This document shows, one piece after another, positions 19,551-28,911 of a stretch of DNA of 64,000 bases (its first letter is position 1; every line of letters starts with the position of its first letter). A program made the translations under genes and the position numbers. This stretch comes from Thalassobium sp. R2A62 (lineage in GTDB: Bacteria; Pseudomonadota; Alphaproteobacteria; Rhodobacterales; Rhodobacteraceae): assembly GCF_000161835.1 (NCBI RefSeq), contig NZ_GG697169.2:1234418-1298417 (forward strand), written 5' to 3'. The notes beneath the pieces were generated by a model that was not told the origin of the DNA, made no database searches, and was given only the letters and a program-made list of their open reading frames with translations.

Positions 19551-19997
19551 ATGTTTGCAGATTTCTTCAAAGGCCTGATGGCCCCCGAGCCCGCCCCGTT
19601 GAACGACGAAGACGCCCGTACCGCTATGGGTGCCCTGTTGGTACGGATTGCGAAATCTGATGGCCGCTATGCCGCCGAAGAAATCGGTGTGATCGACCGT
19701 CTGCTAGCCCAGAGATATGGTTTGAACCCTGTAGAGGCTGCGAAACTGCGTGCCCGCTGTGAAACGATGGAACATGACGCGCCCGACACCGTACGATTTA
19801 CCAAGGCGATCAAAGAGGTCGTCCCCTACGAGCAGCGCGAGGCGGTTGTCGAATCCCTATGGTCAGTTGTGCTGGCCGATGGCGTGCGCGCCGACGAAGA
19901 GAACGCCATGCTGCGGCTCGTCGCCCCAATGCTTGGCGTTAGTGACAAAGACAGCGCGATGGCCCGTCAACGGGTCGAAACGACGTTTGGCATTTAA
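19551..19997 (+). CDS. TerB-like (tellurite-resistance/DUF533-type) helical protein
   Basis: The 148-residue all-helical protein shows two TerB-like repeats with the acidic pattern LLVRIAKSDGRYAAEEIGVID and VVLADGVRADEENAMLRLV, each with an Asp-Gly plus a Glu-Glu pair that may bind metal. TerB domains are widespread in alphaproteobacteria and need not confer tellurite resistance. It is directly followed, with no gap, by the PhnD-like gene. Confidence 0.82.
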   Translation: MFADFFKGLMAPEPAPLNDEDARTAMGALLVRIAKSDGRYAAEEIGVIDRLLAQRYGLNPVEAAKLRARCETMEHDAPDTVRFTKAIKEVVPYEQREAVVESLWSVVLADGVRADEENAMLRLVAPMLGVSDKDSAMARQRVETTFGI

Positions 19998-20774
19998 GTG
20001 ATTGCGACATTGCCGATGTATCTGCGCGCGCGGAACCGTGGCGCGCACGATCAGTTTTGGCAACTGGTCCGCGATGGACTGCACGATCACGGGTTGGGCG
20101 CCCCTGATACTCTGACCGACACGACCGATTTGATGGGTGCGTGGGATCGTCCTGATCTGATTTTTGCTCAAATTTGCTGCCTGCCCCTTCGCGCGGCGTA
20201 TTTGGACCGACTGCACATGATTGGCAGTTCTGACTACGGGCTGGCCGAATGTGCCGCTGGCTACTATTTCAGCTGGTTCGTTGTCCGCAACGATGACGAC
20301 GATGCAGTCGAGGCATATTTGGACCGGACACTGGCCATCAACGAACTGCTATCCCAATCAGGGCACGGCGCCCCCCAAACTTGGGCGCGGGCGCATGGCG
20401 GGCAGTTCAATCATGTGGTTGAGACTGGTGCGCATTTTGACAGCGCGCACGCCGTCGCAGATGGGCGCGCAGATATCGCCGCAATTGATGCGGTGACGTG
20501 GCAGATGCTGGGTCGGTTTGATGAACAACCAAGCGGGACTAAAATCATTGGACGAACGATTGCGACACCTTGCCAACCCTTGGTCACGGCAAACGTGGAC
20601 TATGTTGCGCCGTTGCAGGTGGTGATCCCCGCGGCATTGTCCGCGATGACAGAACAGGCGCGTGGTGATCTGGGCTTGGTGTCGCTCGCCGATGTGACTG
20701 TGGCCGCCTGTGCCGATTTACCTCTGCCCCCAACCCCCAAGACAACACGGAATATCACGGAAGAGTTCCGTTAG
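19998..20774 (+). CDS. PhnD/SsuA-type solute-binding-fold protein without signal peptide
   Basis: The GTG at 19998 follows the TerB-like stop immediately. The 258-residue protein resembles the periplasmic binding fold of PhnD-type proteins (QVVIPAALSAM-like C-terminal region, AHAVADGRADIAAIDAVTW in the second lobe). The N-terminus (MIATLPMYLRARNRGAHDQFW) is not a signal peptide, so the product may act in the cytoplasm as a sensor or enzyme rather than feed an importer. No permease is adjacent; the next ABC operon has its own binding protein. Function unknown. Confidence 0.72.
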   Translation: MIATLPMYLRARNRGAHDQFWQLVRDGLHDHGLGAPDTLTDTTDLMGAWDRPDLIFAQICCLPLRAAYLDRLHMIGSSDYGLAECAAGYYFSWFVVRNDDDDAVEAYLDRTLAINELLSQSGHGAPQTWARAHGGQFNHVVETGAHFDSAHAVADGRADIAAIDAVTWQMLGRFDEQPSGTKIIGRTIATPCQPLVTANVDYVAPLQVVIPAALSAMTEQARGDLGLVSLADVTVAACADLPLPPTPKTTRNITEEFR

Positions 20775-20851
20775 GTCACGGCCCAAGTTTCCGTTGCATT
20801 CCACCCAAAAACAGGCGTTACTCTACCGCCGATACAAGGGATAGCGCGCGC

Positions 20852-21628
20852 GTGACCGACACCACCTCAGTAATTGAAATCCGAGATCTCCACAAAAGCT
20901 ATGGCAAGCTTGAGGTGCTCAAGGGCGTCGACATCATCGCCAAACGCGGCGACGTCGTCTCGCTGATTGGATCGTCCGGATCAGGAAAGTCCACGCTCTT
21001 GCGCTGTGCAAACCTATTGGAAGACAGCCAGCAGGGTGACGTCCTATTTTGCGATGAACCTGTCAGTTGGAAAGGGTCGGGGCAAAACCGCCGCCCCGCC
21101 GACAAGGCGCAGATCACCCGCATCCGCACGAACCTTTCGATGGTCTTTCAACAGTTCAATCTGTGGGCGCACATGACCATTCTCGAGAATGTCATGGAAG
21201 CACCTGTTACCGTCTTGGGCCGCGACAAAGCCGAGGTTGAAACCGCGGCGCGCGCCTATCTCGACAAGGTTGGGATTGGTGATAAATGCGATGTTTATCC
21301 GGCAATGCTGTCGGGCGGCCAACAACAACGGGCCGCAATCGCCCGTGCGCTGTGTATGGAGCCAAAGGCGCTGCTCTTTGACGAGCCAACCTCTGCGTTG
21401 GATCCGGAGCTCGAGCAAGAAGTGGTCAAGGTCATCAAGGACCTCGCAGCCGAGGGGCGTACAATGATCATTGTGACCCACGACATGCGACTGGCGGCTG
21501 ATGTGTCAGACCACGTTGTGTTCCTGCACCAAGGCCGCATCGAAGAAGAAGGGACACCATCCAACCTCTTTGGTGCGCCCAAAACCGAACGATTACAGCA
21601 GTTTCTATCTGCTACCCAACCGGGGTGA
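20852..21628 (+). CDS. amino-acid/amine ABC importer, ATP-binding subunit (HisP/GlnQ type)
   Basis: The 258-residue ATPase has Walker A GSSGSGKST, Q-loop VFQQFNLW, signature LSGGQQQRAAIARAL, Walker B ALLFDEPTSALDPEL and the H-loop IIVTHD. The closest type is the polar-amino-acid uptake family. The start is GTG at 20852. It opens a cluster with a binding protein and two permeases, followed by glutamine-synthetase-like and oxidase genes, which points to uptake of an amine or basic amino acid. Confidence 0.92.
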   Translation: MTDTTSVIEIRDLHKSYGKLEVLKGVDIIAKRGDVVSLIGSSGSGKSTLLRCANLLEDSQQGDVLFCDEPVSWKGSGQNRRPADKAQITRIRTNLSMVFQQFNLWAHMTILENVMEAPVTVLGRDKAEVETAARAYLDKVGIGDKCDVYPAMLSGGQQQRAAIARALCMEPKALLFDEPTSALDPELEQEVVKVIKDLAAEGRTMIIVTHDMRLAADVSDHVVFLHQGRIEEEGTPSNLFGAPKTERLQQFLSATQPG

Positions 21629-21694
21629 GGTCATTTGCGTCGCGCGCCCGAATCTGAAACAACATAACCAAGCACTTCAACATCTGGGAGAAAC

Positions 21695-22420
21695 ATGATG
21701 AAAACGCTTATTCTTTCGACTGCTGCACTGGCTTTCACAGCTGGCCTCGCAATGGCGGATAGCCACTCTGTTGTCCGTATGGGCACCGAGGGCGCCTACC
21801 CCCCCTACAACTTTATCAACGACGCTGGCGAAGTTGACGGTTTCGAGCGCGCTTTGGGCGACGAGCTGTGCGCACGTGCTGAACTGACATGTGAGTGGGT
21901 CACAAACGAGTGGGATTCGATCATTCCAAACCTCGTGTCCGGCAACTACGACACAATCATCGCAGGCATGTCGATCACAGACGAGCGTGACGAAGTCATC
22001 GACTTCTCGCAGGGCTACACACAGCCAGATCCATCCGTATTCCTCGGCATGGGCGAAGTAGACACAATGTCTGCTGTGATCGCAGCACAGACCGGCACAA
22101 TCCAAGCCGCATATGTTGCTGAATCCGGCGCGACCTTGGTCGAGTTCGCAACACCAGACGAGACAATCGCAGCGGTCCGCAACGGCGAAGCTGACGCAGT
22201 TCTCGCAGACAGCGCCTACCTGCAGCCAATCGCAGATGAGAACGACGATCTGATGATCGTGGGCGAGAACGTCCTTATCGGTGGCGGCGTTGGCATGGGC
22301 TTCCGCGAGAGCGACGGCGAACTGCGCGGCAAGTTTGACGCAGCGATCCAGTCCATGAAGGACGACGGTACACTGAACGCGCTGCTGGCCGAATGGCTGC
22401 CAGACGCAGAGCAGTTCTAA
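21695..22420 (+). CDS. amino-acid/amine ABC importer, periplasmic binding protein
   Basis: The 241-residue protein has a signal peptide (MMKTLILSTAALAFTAGLAMA) and the SBP family 3 pattern: VRMGTEGAYPPYNFINDAGEVDGFERALGDELC, IIAGMSITDERDEVIDFS and a C-terminal ALLAEWLP. Family 3 proteins bind polar amino acids such as Arg, Lys, His or opines, and some bind amines. The exact ligand cannot be read. It ends 15 bases before a strong terminator, which should make it the most abundant component. Confidence 0.92.
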   Translation: MMKTLILSTAALAFTAGLAMADSHSVVRMGTEGAYPPYNFINDAGEVDGFERALGDELCARAELTCEWVTNEWDSIIPNLVSGNYDTIIAGMSITDERDEVIDFSQGYTQPDPSVFLGMGEVDTMSAVIAAQTGTIQAAYVAESGATLVEFATPDETIAAVRNGEADAVLADSAYLQPIADENDDLMIVGENVLIGGGVGMGFRESDGELRGKFDAAIQSMKDDGTLNALLAEWLPDAEQF

Positions 22421-22434
22421 GAGACCATAATTTT

Positions 22435-22465
22435 GGGCGCGCGTCAGATGATGCGCGCCCTTTTT
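22435..22465 (+). terminator. intrinsic terminator/attenuator inside the ABC importer operon
   Basis: A GC-rich hairpin (22435-22444 with 22451-22460, one G-U pair, six-base loop) followed by five T residues lies between the binding-protein gene and the first permease. Partial termination here would keep binding protein in excess over membrane subunits, a common device in importer operons. Confidence 0.85.
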
Positions 22466-22484
22466 CATATCCACAGCCTGATAT

Positions 22485-23381
22485 GTGAGGCCCGCTATTT
22501 TTAGCTACTGCGCCGACCCTTCGACCCTACCGGGCCTGACATGGCTTTCGTGCTACCTGACGACAGGCAAGCACATGGCATTTTATACCTCATTCACAAC
22601 TGTTCTGCTGTTGCTGGCGATCACTGCACCGACCGCTTTGGCCTTTGGCTTTGCTGGTGCGTCTGCCGCCCGCAGTACAATTGCGCCGCTTCGCTGGTTC
22701 GGCAAAACCTACATCGCGATTGTCCGGGGTGTGCCGGACATCGCGTTTTTCCTGTTTTTCGTTATCGCCTTGGATCAAGGCTTTGAATACGTTCGCCACA
22801 AAATCAGATGCCCCGATTGGTCTGAACCGATCCGGCAAGGCAATGATTTCATCGTCTGTACCGCGGCCAAGCTACCGTTAGGCAACGCGCCCCAATGGGT
22901 GCATGAGAGCTATGGCTTTATGCTCGCTGTTCTTACATTTGCGATCGTCTTTGGGGCCTTTGCGGCCAATGTACTCTTTGGTGCGATGCGAGCTGTTCCG
23001 CGTCCACAACTGGAAACCGCCGAAGCGTACGGCATGACACGCCGCCAAACGTTCTGGCGTGTTCTTGTGCCGCAAATGTGGATCTACGCCCTGCCCGGCC
23101 TGTCAAATCTCTGGATGGTTTTGATCAAGGCAACGCCACTCTTGTTCTTGCTCGGTGTCGAGGACATCGTCTATTGGGCTCGTGAATTGGGCGGCGCAAA
23201 AACGGCACGCTTTACCGACTACCCGCACCAGAATTGGTTGATGTGGTACTTCCTCGCGCTGTTGGTTTTCTACCTCTGCTTTACGCGGTTGTCCGAAATC
23301 GTCATGGACCGACTAACCATCCGTCTTAGCCGCGGCCAAGCCACCGCCGCTGGCGATGCCCTGCGAAAGGCCGCGTTGTGA
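22485..23381 (+). CDS. amino-acid/amine ABC importer, permease subunit 1
   Basis: The 298-residue permease has several membrane helices and the EAA-like motif of the polar-amino-acid family (ETAEAYGMTRRQTFWRVLVPQM). Residues ~101-140 form a less hydrophobic loop with Cys (KIRCPDWSEPIRQGNDFIVC) in the middle of the protein. GTG 22485 is preferred because the 30 residues before the next ATG (22575) look conserved (PGLTWLSCYLTTGKHMAF). Its stop overlaps the start of permease 2 (GTGA at 23378). Confidence 0.9.
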   Translation: MRPAIFSYCADPSTLPGLTWLSCYLTTGKHMAFYTSFTTVLLLLAITAPTALAFGFAGASAARSTIAPLRWFGKTYIAIVRGVPDIAFFLFFVIALDQGFEYVRHKIRCPDWSEPIRQGNDFIVCTAAKLPLGNAPQWVHESYGFMLAVLTFAIVFGAFAANVLFGAMRAVPRPQLETAEAYGMTRRQTFWRVLVPQMWIYALPGLSNLWMVLIKATPLLFLLGVEDIVYWARELGGAKTARFTDYPHQNWLMWYFLALLVFYLCFTRLSEIVMDRLTIRLSRGQATAAGDALRKAAL

Positions 23382-24184
23382 GCTGCTGGGAAACGATCCA
23401 AGACTACGGGCTGCGGTCCATTGGCTACGGCCAACGCCTGTTGCCAAAGGACAATTTCACATTATGCGATCAGTTCACGCTGATCGGGTCTGGCATGATC
23501 TGGAACATCTATTTTGGCATCGTCGCACTGGTGACCGGATTTCTGTTCGCAACACTTTTGGCCGTCGGCAAATCCAGCGCGAACCCGTGGACAAGAAAAT
23601 CATCCGAATGGTTTATCTTTTTGTTCCGCGGCTCACCTTTGTTTATTCAATTCTTCTTTGGTTACGCGGTCTTCGCCAGCCTCAAAGGATCAATCCCGTT
23701 CTTCGCCCCGTTTAGTGCGGCATGGCTGGGCGCGTTGGTCGTCTTGTTCTGCAACACCGCCGCCTATTCAGGCGAGATTTTCTATGGCGCGCTTCAGTCC
23801 ATTCCGCGCGGTGATATCGAAGCGGCAGATGCTTACGGTCTGACAGGCTGGACACGGTTCAAACGGGTCGTTTGGCCGACGCTCCTGCGCCTTGCTTGGC
23901 CTGCCTATACGAACGAAGCCATCTTCTTGTTTCACGCAACGACGCTTGTTTTCTTCACAGGCTTTCCAGCGTGGCAACAGCGCGGCGATGCGCTGTATTA
24001 CGCGAGCTACTTTGCGGACAAGACGTTCAACCCGTTTGTGCCCTACCCCATTTTGGCTGGGTACTTCATCGTCCTGACGATCTGTGTGATTTCCGTATTT
24101 GGACTGATAAACCGCCGCTTGAACCAGCACCTGCCCCAAGATCGCCGCCCCAAGCTACGCCTGCGGCCACAGATTTTTCGCTGA
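23378..24184 (+). CDS. amino-acid/amine ABC importer, permease subunit 2
   Basis: The 268-residue membrane protein has the same family pattern as permease 1: an N-terminal WNIYFGIVALVTGFLFATLL helix, RGSPLFIQFFFGYAVF and the cytoplasmic coupling motif EAADAYGLTGWTRFKRVVWP. It begins with GTG in a four-base overlap with permease 1 and ends 12 bases before the first glutamine-synthetase-like gene, so one transcript probably spans all of them. Confidence 0.9.
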   Translation: MSCWETIQDYGLRSIGYGQRLLPKDNFTLCDQFTLIGSGMIWNIYFGIVALVTGFLFATLLAVGKSSANPWTRKSSEWFIFLFRGSPLFIQFFFGYAVFASLKGSIPFFAPFSAAWLGALVVLFCNTAAYSGEIFYGALQSIPRGDIEAADAYGLTGWTRFKRVVWPTLLRLAWPAYTNEAIFLFHATTLVFFTGFPAWQQRGDALYYASYFADKTFNPFVPYPILAGYFIVLTICVISVFGLINRRLNQHLPQDRRPKLRLRPQIFR

Positions 24185-24196
24185 TCGGGATGCGCT

Positions 24197-25510
24197 ATGG
24201 ACGATAGCCAATACCGAACAATCCGCGTCGCATGTACCGATCTGAATGGCCAGTTTCGCGGCAAGCGCGTACCAGAAGACTATGTTCAAAAGGTTCAAGC
24301 TGGCGCCGTTCGGCTCCCTCTGTCTGTTTTGAATGTTGATATCTTCGGGGCTGATATCGAAGATAGCCCATTGGTGTTTGAAACAGGCGACAGCGACGGC
24401 GTTCTGATCCCAACCGCACGCGGCGCGGTGCCGATGCCGTGGCTTGAAACACCGTCCACATTGATCCCCACAACGCTGCAAACAGAGGCTGGCGATCCAT
24501 TCGATGGCGATCCACGTCACGCGCTCTCCGGCGTTCTGGGTCGGTTCAAAGCACGCGGCTGGTCCGTGATCGCCGCAACTGAGCTAGAGTTCTTTCTGAC
24601 CCAAGAAACAGCGCCGCTCGCCCCAGCGAAAAACCCGATGACAGGCAATCCTTTGGCGCAAAGTGAGATCCTGAGCCTGCAAGAGCTTGATGCGTTTGAT
24701 GCCTTTTTCACGGATCTCTATGCGGCATGTGATGCGATGGGCATTCCGGCCCATACCACCACAGCAGAAAGCGGTGCGGCCCAATTCGAGGTCACATTAA
24801 ATCATGGGCCCGCCATGAAGGCCGCTGATGATACGGTCCTGTTCAAACACATGGTCAAAGGTCTGGCCCGCAAACACGGAATGGCGGCAACCTTTGCCGC
24901 CAAACCCTTTGGTGCTGAGGCTGGGAACGGAATGCACCTGCATTTTTCTGTATTTGATGCGGATGGGGCAAACGTCTTTGACAATGGTGCTGCAGACGGG
25001 TCGGACCAACTGCGCCATGCCGTTGCCGGTTGTTTGTCCGCAATGGCCGCCTCGACGCTGATTTTTGCACCTCACGCCAACAGCTATTCACGGCTTGTCC
25101 CTGACGCCCATGCCCCAACCCATGTGGCATGGGGGTATGACAACCGCACGGTCGCTGTTCGCATCCCCGGAGGCCCGACTGCCGCGCGCCGGATCGAGCA
25201 CCGCGTCGCAGGTGGAGACGTGAACCCATATTTGATGTTTGCCGCCGTTTTCGGCGCCACAATGAACGGCATCCAAGACGCCAAAGCCCCCACAGCCGCG
25301 ACCACTGGCAACGCCTACGCCCAAGATCTCGAACAACTGGCCCCTGACTGGGACAGTGCAATCAATGCATTTGCATCCAGCCCTGACATCGCGCGGATTT
25401 TTCCAACCCAACTGATCAAAAATCTAGTGATGACCAAGCGGCAGGAAGTTCTGAAATGCGCTGACCTCTCTGACGCTGAGCTGCTCCGGTTGACGAGCGA
25501 GCTCGTCTGA
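24197..25510 (+). CDS. glutamine-synthetase-family ligase (gamma-glutamyl-amine synthetase-like), copy 1
   Basis: The 437-residue protein belongs to the glutamine synthetase superfamily: catalytic-domain motifs include ELEFFL (metal Glu), AESGAAQFEVTL, KPFGAEAGNGMHLHFSVFD (metal His) and RIPGGPTAARRIEHRVAGGDVNPY. The N-terminal part is short and lacks the bulky GlnA pattern. Such proteins commonly attach glutamate to amines (PuuA, GlnA3, GlnA4) rather than ammonia. Its neighbours (importer, amidotransferase, second ligase, FAD oxidase) support gamma-glutamylation of an imported amine. Confidence 0.85.
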   Translation: MDDSQYRTIRVACTDLNGQFRGKRVPEDYVQKVQAGAVRLPLSVLNVDIFGADIEDSPLVFETGDSDGVLIPTARGAVPMPWLETPSTLIPTTLQTEAGDPFDGDPRHALSGVLGRFKARGWSVIAATELEFFLTQETAPLAPAKNPMTGNPLAQSEILSLQELDAFDAFFTDLYAACDAMGIPAHTTTAESGAAQFEVTLNHGPAMKAADDTVLFKHMVKGLARKHGMAATFAAKPFGAEAGNGMHLHFSVFDADGANVFDNGAADGSDQLRHAVAGCLSAMAASTLIFAPHANSYSRLVPDAHAPTHVAWGYDNRTVAVRIPGGPTAARRIEHRVAGGDVNPYLMFAAVFGATMNGIQDAKAPTAATTGNAYAQDLEQLAPDWDSAINAFASSPDIARIFPTQLIKNLVMTKRQEVLKCADLSDAELLRLTSELV

Positions 25511-25568
25511 CCCCTTGCCGCGGCAGGTTCGCTCGGCTAGCGTTTCACCACTCAAGCAACGGTGATCT

Positions 25569-26252
25569 ATGAAAATCGGCATTCTACAAACAGGCCACGT
25601 CCCCGAACAATTGCGTGGTGATTTCACCACGTATTCCGACATGTTCGAACGGTTCTTGGGGGGACAAGGTTTTACCTTTCAGACGTGGAACGTCGTCAAC
25701 ATGGATTTCCCGACCGACGCCCACCAAGCCGAAGGTTGGCTGATCACCGGATCTAAACATGGTGCCTACGAGGAACATAAATGGATTCCGTTGCTCGAAA
25801 ATCTGATCCGCGACATCTATTCAAATGAACTGCCATTGGTTGGTGTTTGTTTCGGTCACCAGATCATCGCCCAAGCGTTGGGTGGCACAGTTGAAAAGTT
25901 CAAAGGTGGTTGGGCTGTCGGCCACCAGACCTACGATATGGATGGCGCGGAGATTGCTATGAACGCGTGGCATCAGGATCAGGTCACCACACGCCCCGAA
26001 GGGGCCGAGGTTGTCGCCTGCAATGACTTTTGCGAAAACGCGGCGCTGCTCTATGGCAATCGTGCGTTCACGGTCCAATGGCATCCCGAATTCGAAAGCG
26101 ACTTTATCGATGGTTTGATCCGTTCGCGCGGCAAAGGGAATGTCCCTGATCCACTTCTCGACGAGGCGTCAAGCAAGCTTGAGGTGGCAAACGACAATGC
26201 GCTACTGGCGCAGCAAATTGGTGGGTTCTTTCGCAAGGCAGATCTGGCATGA
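25569..26252 (+). CDS. class I glutamine amidotransferase-like protein
   Basis: The 227-residue enzyme has the class I triad: Cys in GVCFGHQIIAQ and His-Glu in QWHPEFES. It resembles the GMP-synthase-like GATase1 group rather than the peptidase C26 group of PuuD. In this cluster it may hydrolyse a gamma-glutamyl amide bond, the step done by PuuD, but that is inference. It overlaps the next ligase gene by four bases (ATGA at 26249). Confidence 0.85.
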   Translation: MKIGILQTGHVPEQLRGDFTTYSDMFERFLGGQGFTFQTWNVVNMDFPTDAHQAEGWLITGSKHGAYEEHKWIPLLENLIRDIYSNELPLVGVCFGHQIIAQALGGTVEKFKGGWAVGHQTYDMDGAEIAMNAWHQDQVTTRPEGAEVVACNDFCENAALLYGNRAFTVQWHPEFESDFIDGLIRSRGKGNVPDPLLDEASSKLEVANDNALLAQQIGGFFRKADLA

Positions 26253-27604
26253 GCGATTGGATAAATACCCTACCAGATGCGGCACAGGCCTATATCAAAG
26301 GCCAGCGTCTGGACGAAGTGGAATGCATCATTTCGGACCTGCCAGGCATCGCACGCGGCAAGGCCGTTCCGTCGAGCAAATTTGCACGCCAAACACAGTT
26401 CTACCTACCCAATTCGATCTATTTCCAAACGATCACTGGCGGTTGGGGCGAAGCGGCGGGACCCGAAGGATTTGTCGAGCCAGACATGATCCTGAAACCC
26501 GACATGGAAACCGCAACAGCGGCGCCATGGACGGGTGACTGGACGCTTCAGGTGATCCATGACGCCTATGACCAAGCAGGTGCGCCGGTACCGTTTGCAC
26601 CACGCAATGTTCTGAAACGTGTGTGCGAGGCCTATGCCAAGCACGGGCTAATACCTGTCGTCGCACCCGAAATGGAATTCTTCCTTGTGGCGCGGAACAT
26701 CGACCCGTTGCAGCCGATCGAGCCGATGATGGGTCGTTCGGGACGACCAGCCGCCGCGCGACAGGCCTATTCCATGTCAGCTGTTGACGAATTCGGGCCA
26801 GTAATCGACGACATTTACGACTTTGCCGAAGCGCAGGGTTTTGAAATCGATGGCATCACCCAAGAGGGCGGCGCAGGTCAGTTGGAAATCAATTTGCGCC
26901 ATGGCGATCCGGTCAAACTGGCCGACGAGGTGTTCTATTTCAAGCGGCTGATCCGCGAGGCAGCTCTTAAACACAATTGCTATGCAACGTTTATGGCCAA
27001 GCCGATCGCGGACGAACCGGGTAGCGCGATGCACATCCACCATTCGGTCCTGGACGCGAACGGGCAGAACATCTTTTCAAATGCAGATGGGTCCGAGACA
27101 GACGCATTCTTGCACTTTATTGCGGGCCTGCAAAACCACATGCCGTCGGCGATTGCTGTGATGGCGCCCTATGTGAACAGTTACCGCCGCTATGTGAAAG
27201 ACCACGCAGCACCTATCAACCTCGACTGGGGGCGCGACAATCGCACGACCGGTATTCGCGTTCCAATCTCTGATCCGGTATCGCGCCGTGTTGAAAACCG
27301 TCTCGCGGGTATGGATTGCAATCCCTACTTGGGCATTGCGGCGAGCCTCGCTTGCGGATTGCTCGGGGTTTTCAACAAAGAAACGCCCAAAGCCGAATTC
27401 AAGGGCGATGCCTATGATGGCGAAGCGCGTATCCCCTATGATCTGCGCAGCGCGATGGACCTGTTTGATGAGGCCGGTGCGCTCCAAGAAATTCTTGGTC
27501 CAGACTTTGGGCGCGTTTATTCGATCGTCAAACGGGCCGAATACGAAGAGTTCCTGCAGGTGATCTCGCCTTGGGAACGCGAGCATTTGTTGATCAACGT
27601 ATGA
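26249..27604 (+). CDS. glutamine-synthetase-family ligase (PuuA-like), copy 2
   Basis: The 451-residue protein has the glutamine synthetase catalytic motifs EMEFFLVARN, EGGAGQLEINLRHGD, KPIADEPGSAMHIHHSVLD and RVPISDPVSRRVENRLAGMDCNPY. It is clearly diverged from copy 1, which suggests a different substrate or step. It sits between the amidotransferase (four-base overlap) and the FAD oxidase (four-base overlap), the arrangement expected of a gamma-glutamylputrescine-type pathway: ligate, oxidise, hydrolyse. Confidence 0.88.
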   Translation: MSDWINTLPDAAQAYIKGQRLDEVECIISDLPGIARGKAVPSSKFARQTQFYLPNSIYFQTITGGWGEAAGPEGFVEPDMILKPDMETATAAPWTGDWTLQVIHDAYDQAGAPVPFAPRNVLKRVCEAYAKHGLIPVVAPEMEFFLVARNIDPLQPIEPMMGRSGRPAAARQAYSMSAVDEFGPVIDDIYDFAEAQGFEIDGITQEGGAGQLEINLRHGDPVKLADEVFYFKRLIREAALKHNCYATFMAKPIADEPGSAMHIHHSVLDANGQNIFSNADGSETDAFLHFIAGLQNHMPSAIAVMAPYVNSYRRYVKDHAAPINLDWGRDNRTTGIRVPISDPVSRRVENRLAGMDCNPYLGIAASLACGLLGVFNKETPKAEFKGDAYDGEARIPYDLRSAMDLFDEAGALQEILGPDFGRVYSIVKRAEYEEFLQVISPWEREHLLINV

Positions 27605-28905
27605 GCCTGCTGCACCGCAATGACACAAGGGGGGCATTTCCACCCAGCTGGTACGCGGCCACAACCGATGCGCCACCGTTGCGCCCGTCACTAAAGGGTG
27701 CTGAACACGCGGATGTTTGTGTTGTTGGCGCGGGCTTTACCGGTTTGATGGCCACCCTGACGCTCGCTCGTGCAGGACGGCGTGTGATCGTGCTGGATGC
27801 CCACCGTGCCGGATTTGGCGCATCAGGTCGAAACGGTGGCCAAGTCGGAAGTGGCTTTAACCAATCGCAACAATGGATTGAAAAGCACCAAGGGCACGAC
27901 GCTGCCCATGCGCTGTGGGGGATGTCCCAAGCAGCCAAAGATTTGGTGCGCGAAAACTGCGCCGCGTTCGCCGGCGATGCCCTTTTCCGTGACGGGATTG
28001 CCCATGGCGATTGGTCTGCTGCCGATTGCCGCGAAAGCCACGCAGACGCCGAATACCTCGCCAAACATTACGGGTACGACCAGATCAGCCCACTGGACGC
28101 GGCAGCATTCCAGGACATCGTTCGTACAAAGAGCTACGTAGGTGGCACGCTGGATATGGGCGCGGGCCACATCCACCCATTGCGCTATGCTGTAGCCCTA
28201 GCACGCGAAGCCGAAGCCGCGGGTGCCCTGCTCTTTGATCAATCCGAAGTGCACCACATCGCCCGAGGATCCCCGGCCAAGGTTCAAACAGGTCAGGGTC
28301 ATGTGATGGCCGATCATGTCATTTTGGCCGGCAACGGTTATCTCAGCGGGATCAACAAGCCGGTGAACGCGCGCGTTATGCCCATCAACAGCTTTATCGC
28401 GGCAACCGAGCCATTGGGCGACCGTGCAGCCGAGGTTCTGTCACGCGACATCGCCGTCGCAGACAGCAAATTCGTCGTGAATTACTTTCGCCTTAGCCAC
28501 GATGGCAGGCTACTGTATGGCGGTCGTGAAAGCTATGGCTTGGGTTTTCCAACAGACATTACGACGAAACTGCGTGAACGGTTCGAGGGCTTGTTCCCCC
28601 AGATCAAAGGTGCCGCCATTGACTACGCATGGGGCGGCACATTGGGGATCACAATGAACCGGATGCCTTGCGTGATGCGAGCAGGCCCAAACATTTTGTC
28701 GGCCTCTGGTTTCTCGGGTCACGGAGTGGCCCTATCGGGGTTCAGTGGTCAGGTTCTGGCCGAGGCAATCATCGGTCAATCCGACCGTTTTGACATTCTA
28801 TCCGATCTGCCAATGCCAGTGTTCCCAGGTGCCGGCGCGTTTCGTGCCCCCCTGCTGACCCTTGCGATGACGTGGTACGCGATGCGTGACCGTTTGGGCG
28901 TCTAA
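27601..28905 (+). CDS. FAD-dependent amine oxidoreductase (PuuB-like, DAO family)
   Basis: The 434-residue flavoprotein has the Rossmann FAD motif CVVGAGFTGLMATLTLA and the following RVIVLDAHRAGFGASGRNGGQ typical of gamma-glutamylputrescine oxidase, plus WGGTLGITMNRMPCV and a C-terminal SGFSGHGVALSG. It should oxidise a gamma-glutamylated amine to the aldehyde with H2O2. ATG 27601 overlaps the ligase stop. It converges with the LysR gene six bases away. Confidence 0.9.
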   Translation: MSLLHRNDTRGAFPPSWYAATTDAPPLRPSLKGAEHADVCVVGAGFTGLMATLTLARAGRRVIVLDAHRAGFGASGRNGGQVGSGFNQSQQWIEKHQGHDAAHALWGMSQAAKDLVRENCAAFAGDALFRDGIAHGDWSAADCRESHADAEYLAKHYGYDQISPLDAAAFQDIVRTKSYVGGTLDMGAGHIHPLRYAVALAREAEAAGALLFDQSEVHHIARGSPAKVQTGQGHVMADHVILAGNGYLSGINKPVNARVMPINSFIAATEPLGDRAAEVLSRDIAVADSKFVVNYFRLSHDGRLLYGGRESYGLGFPTDITTKLRERFEGLFPQIKGAAIDYAWGGTLGITMNRMPCVMRAGPNILSASGFSGHGVALSGFSGQVLAEAIIGQSDRFDILSDLPMPVFPGAGAFRAPLLTLAMTWYAMRDRLGV

Positions 28906-28911
28906 ACTCGA

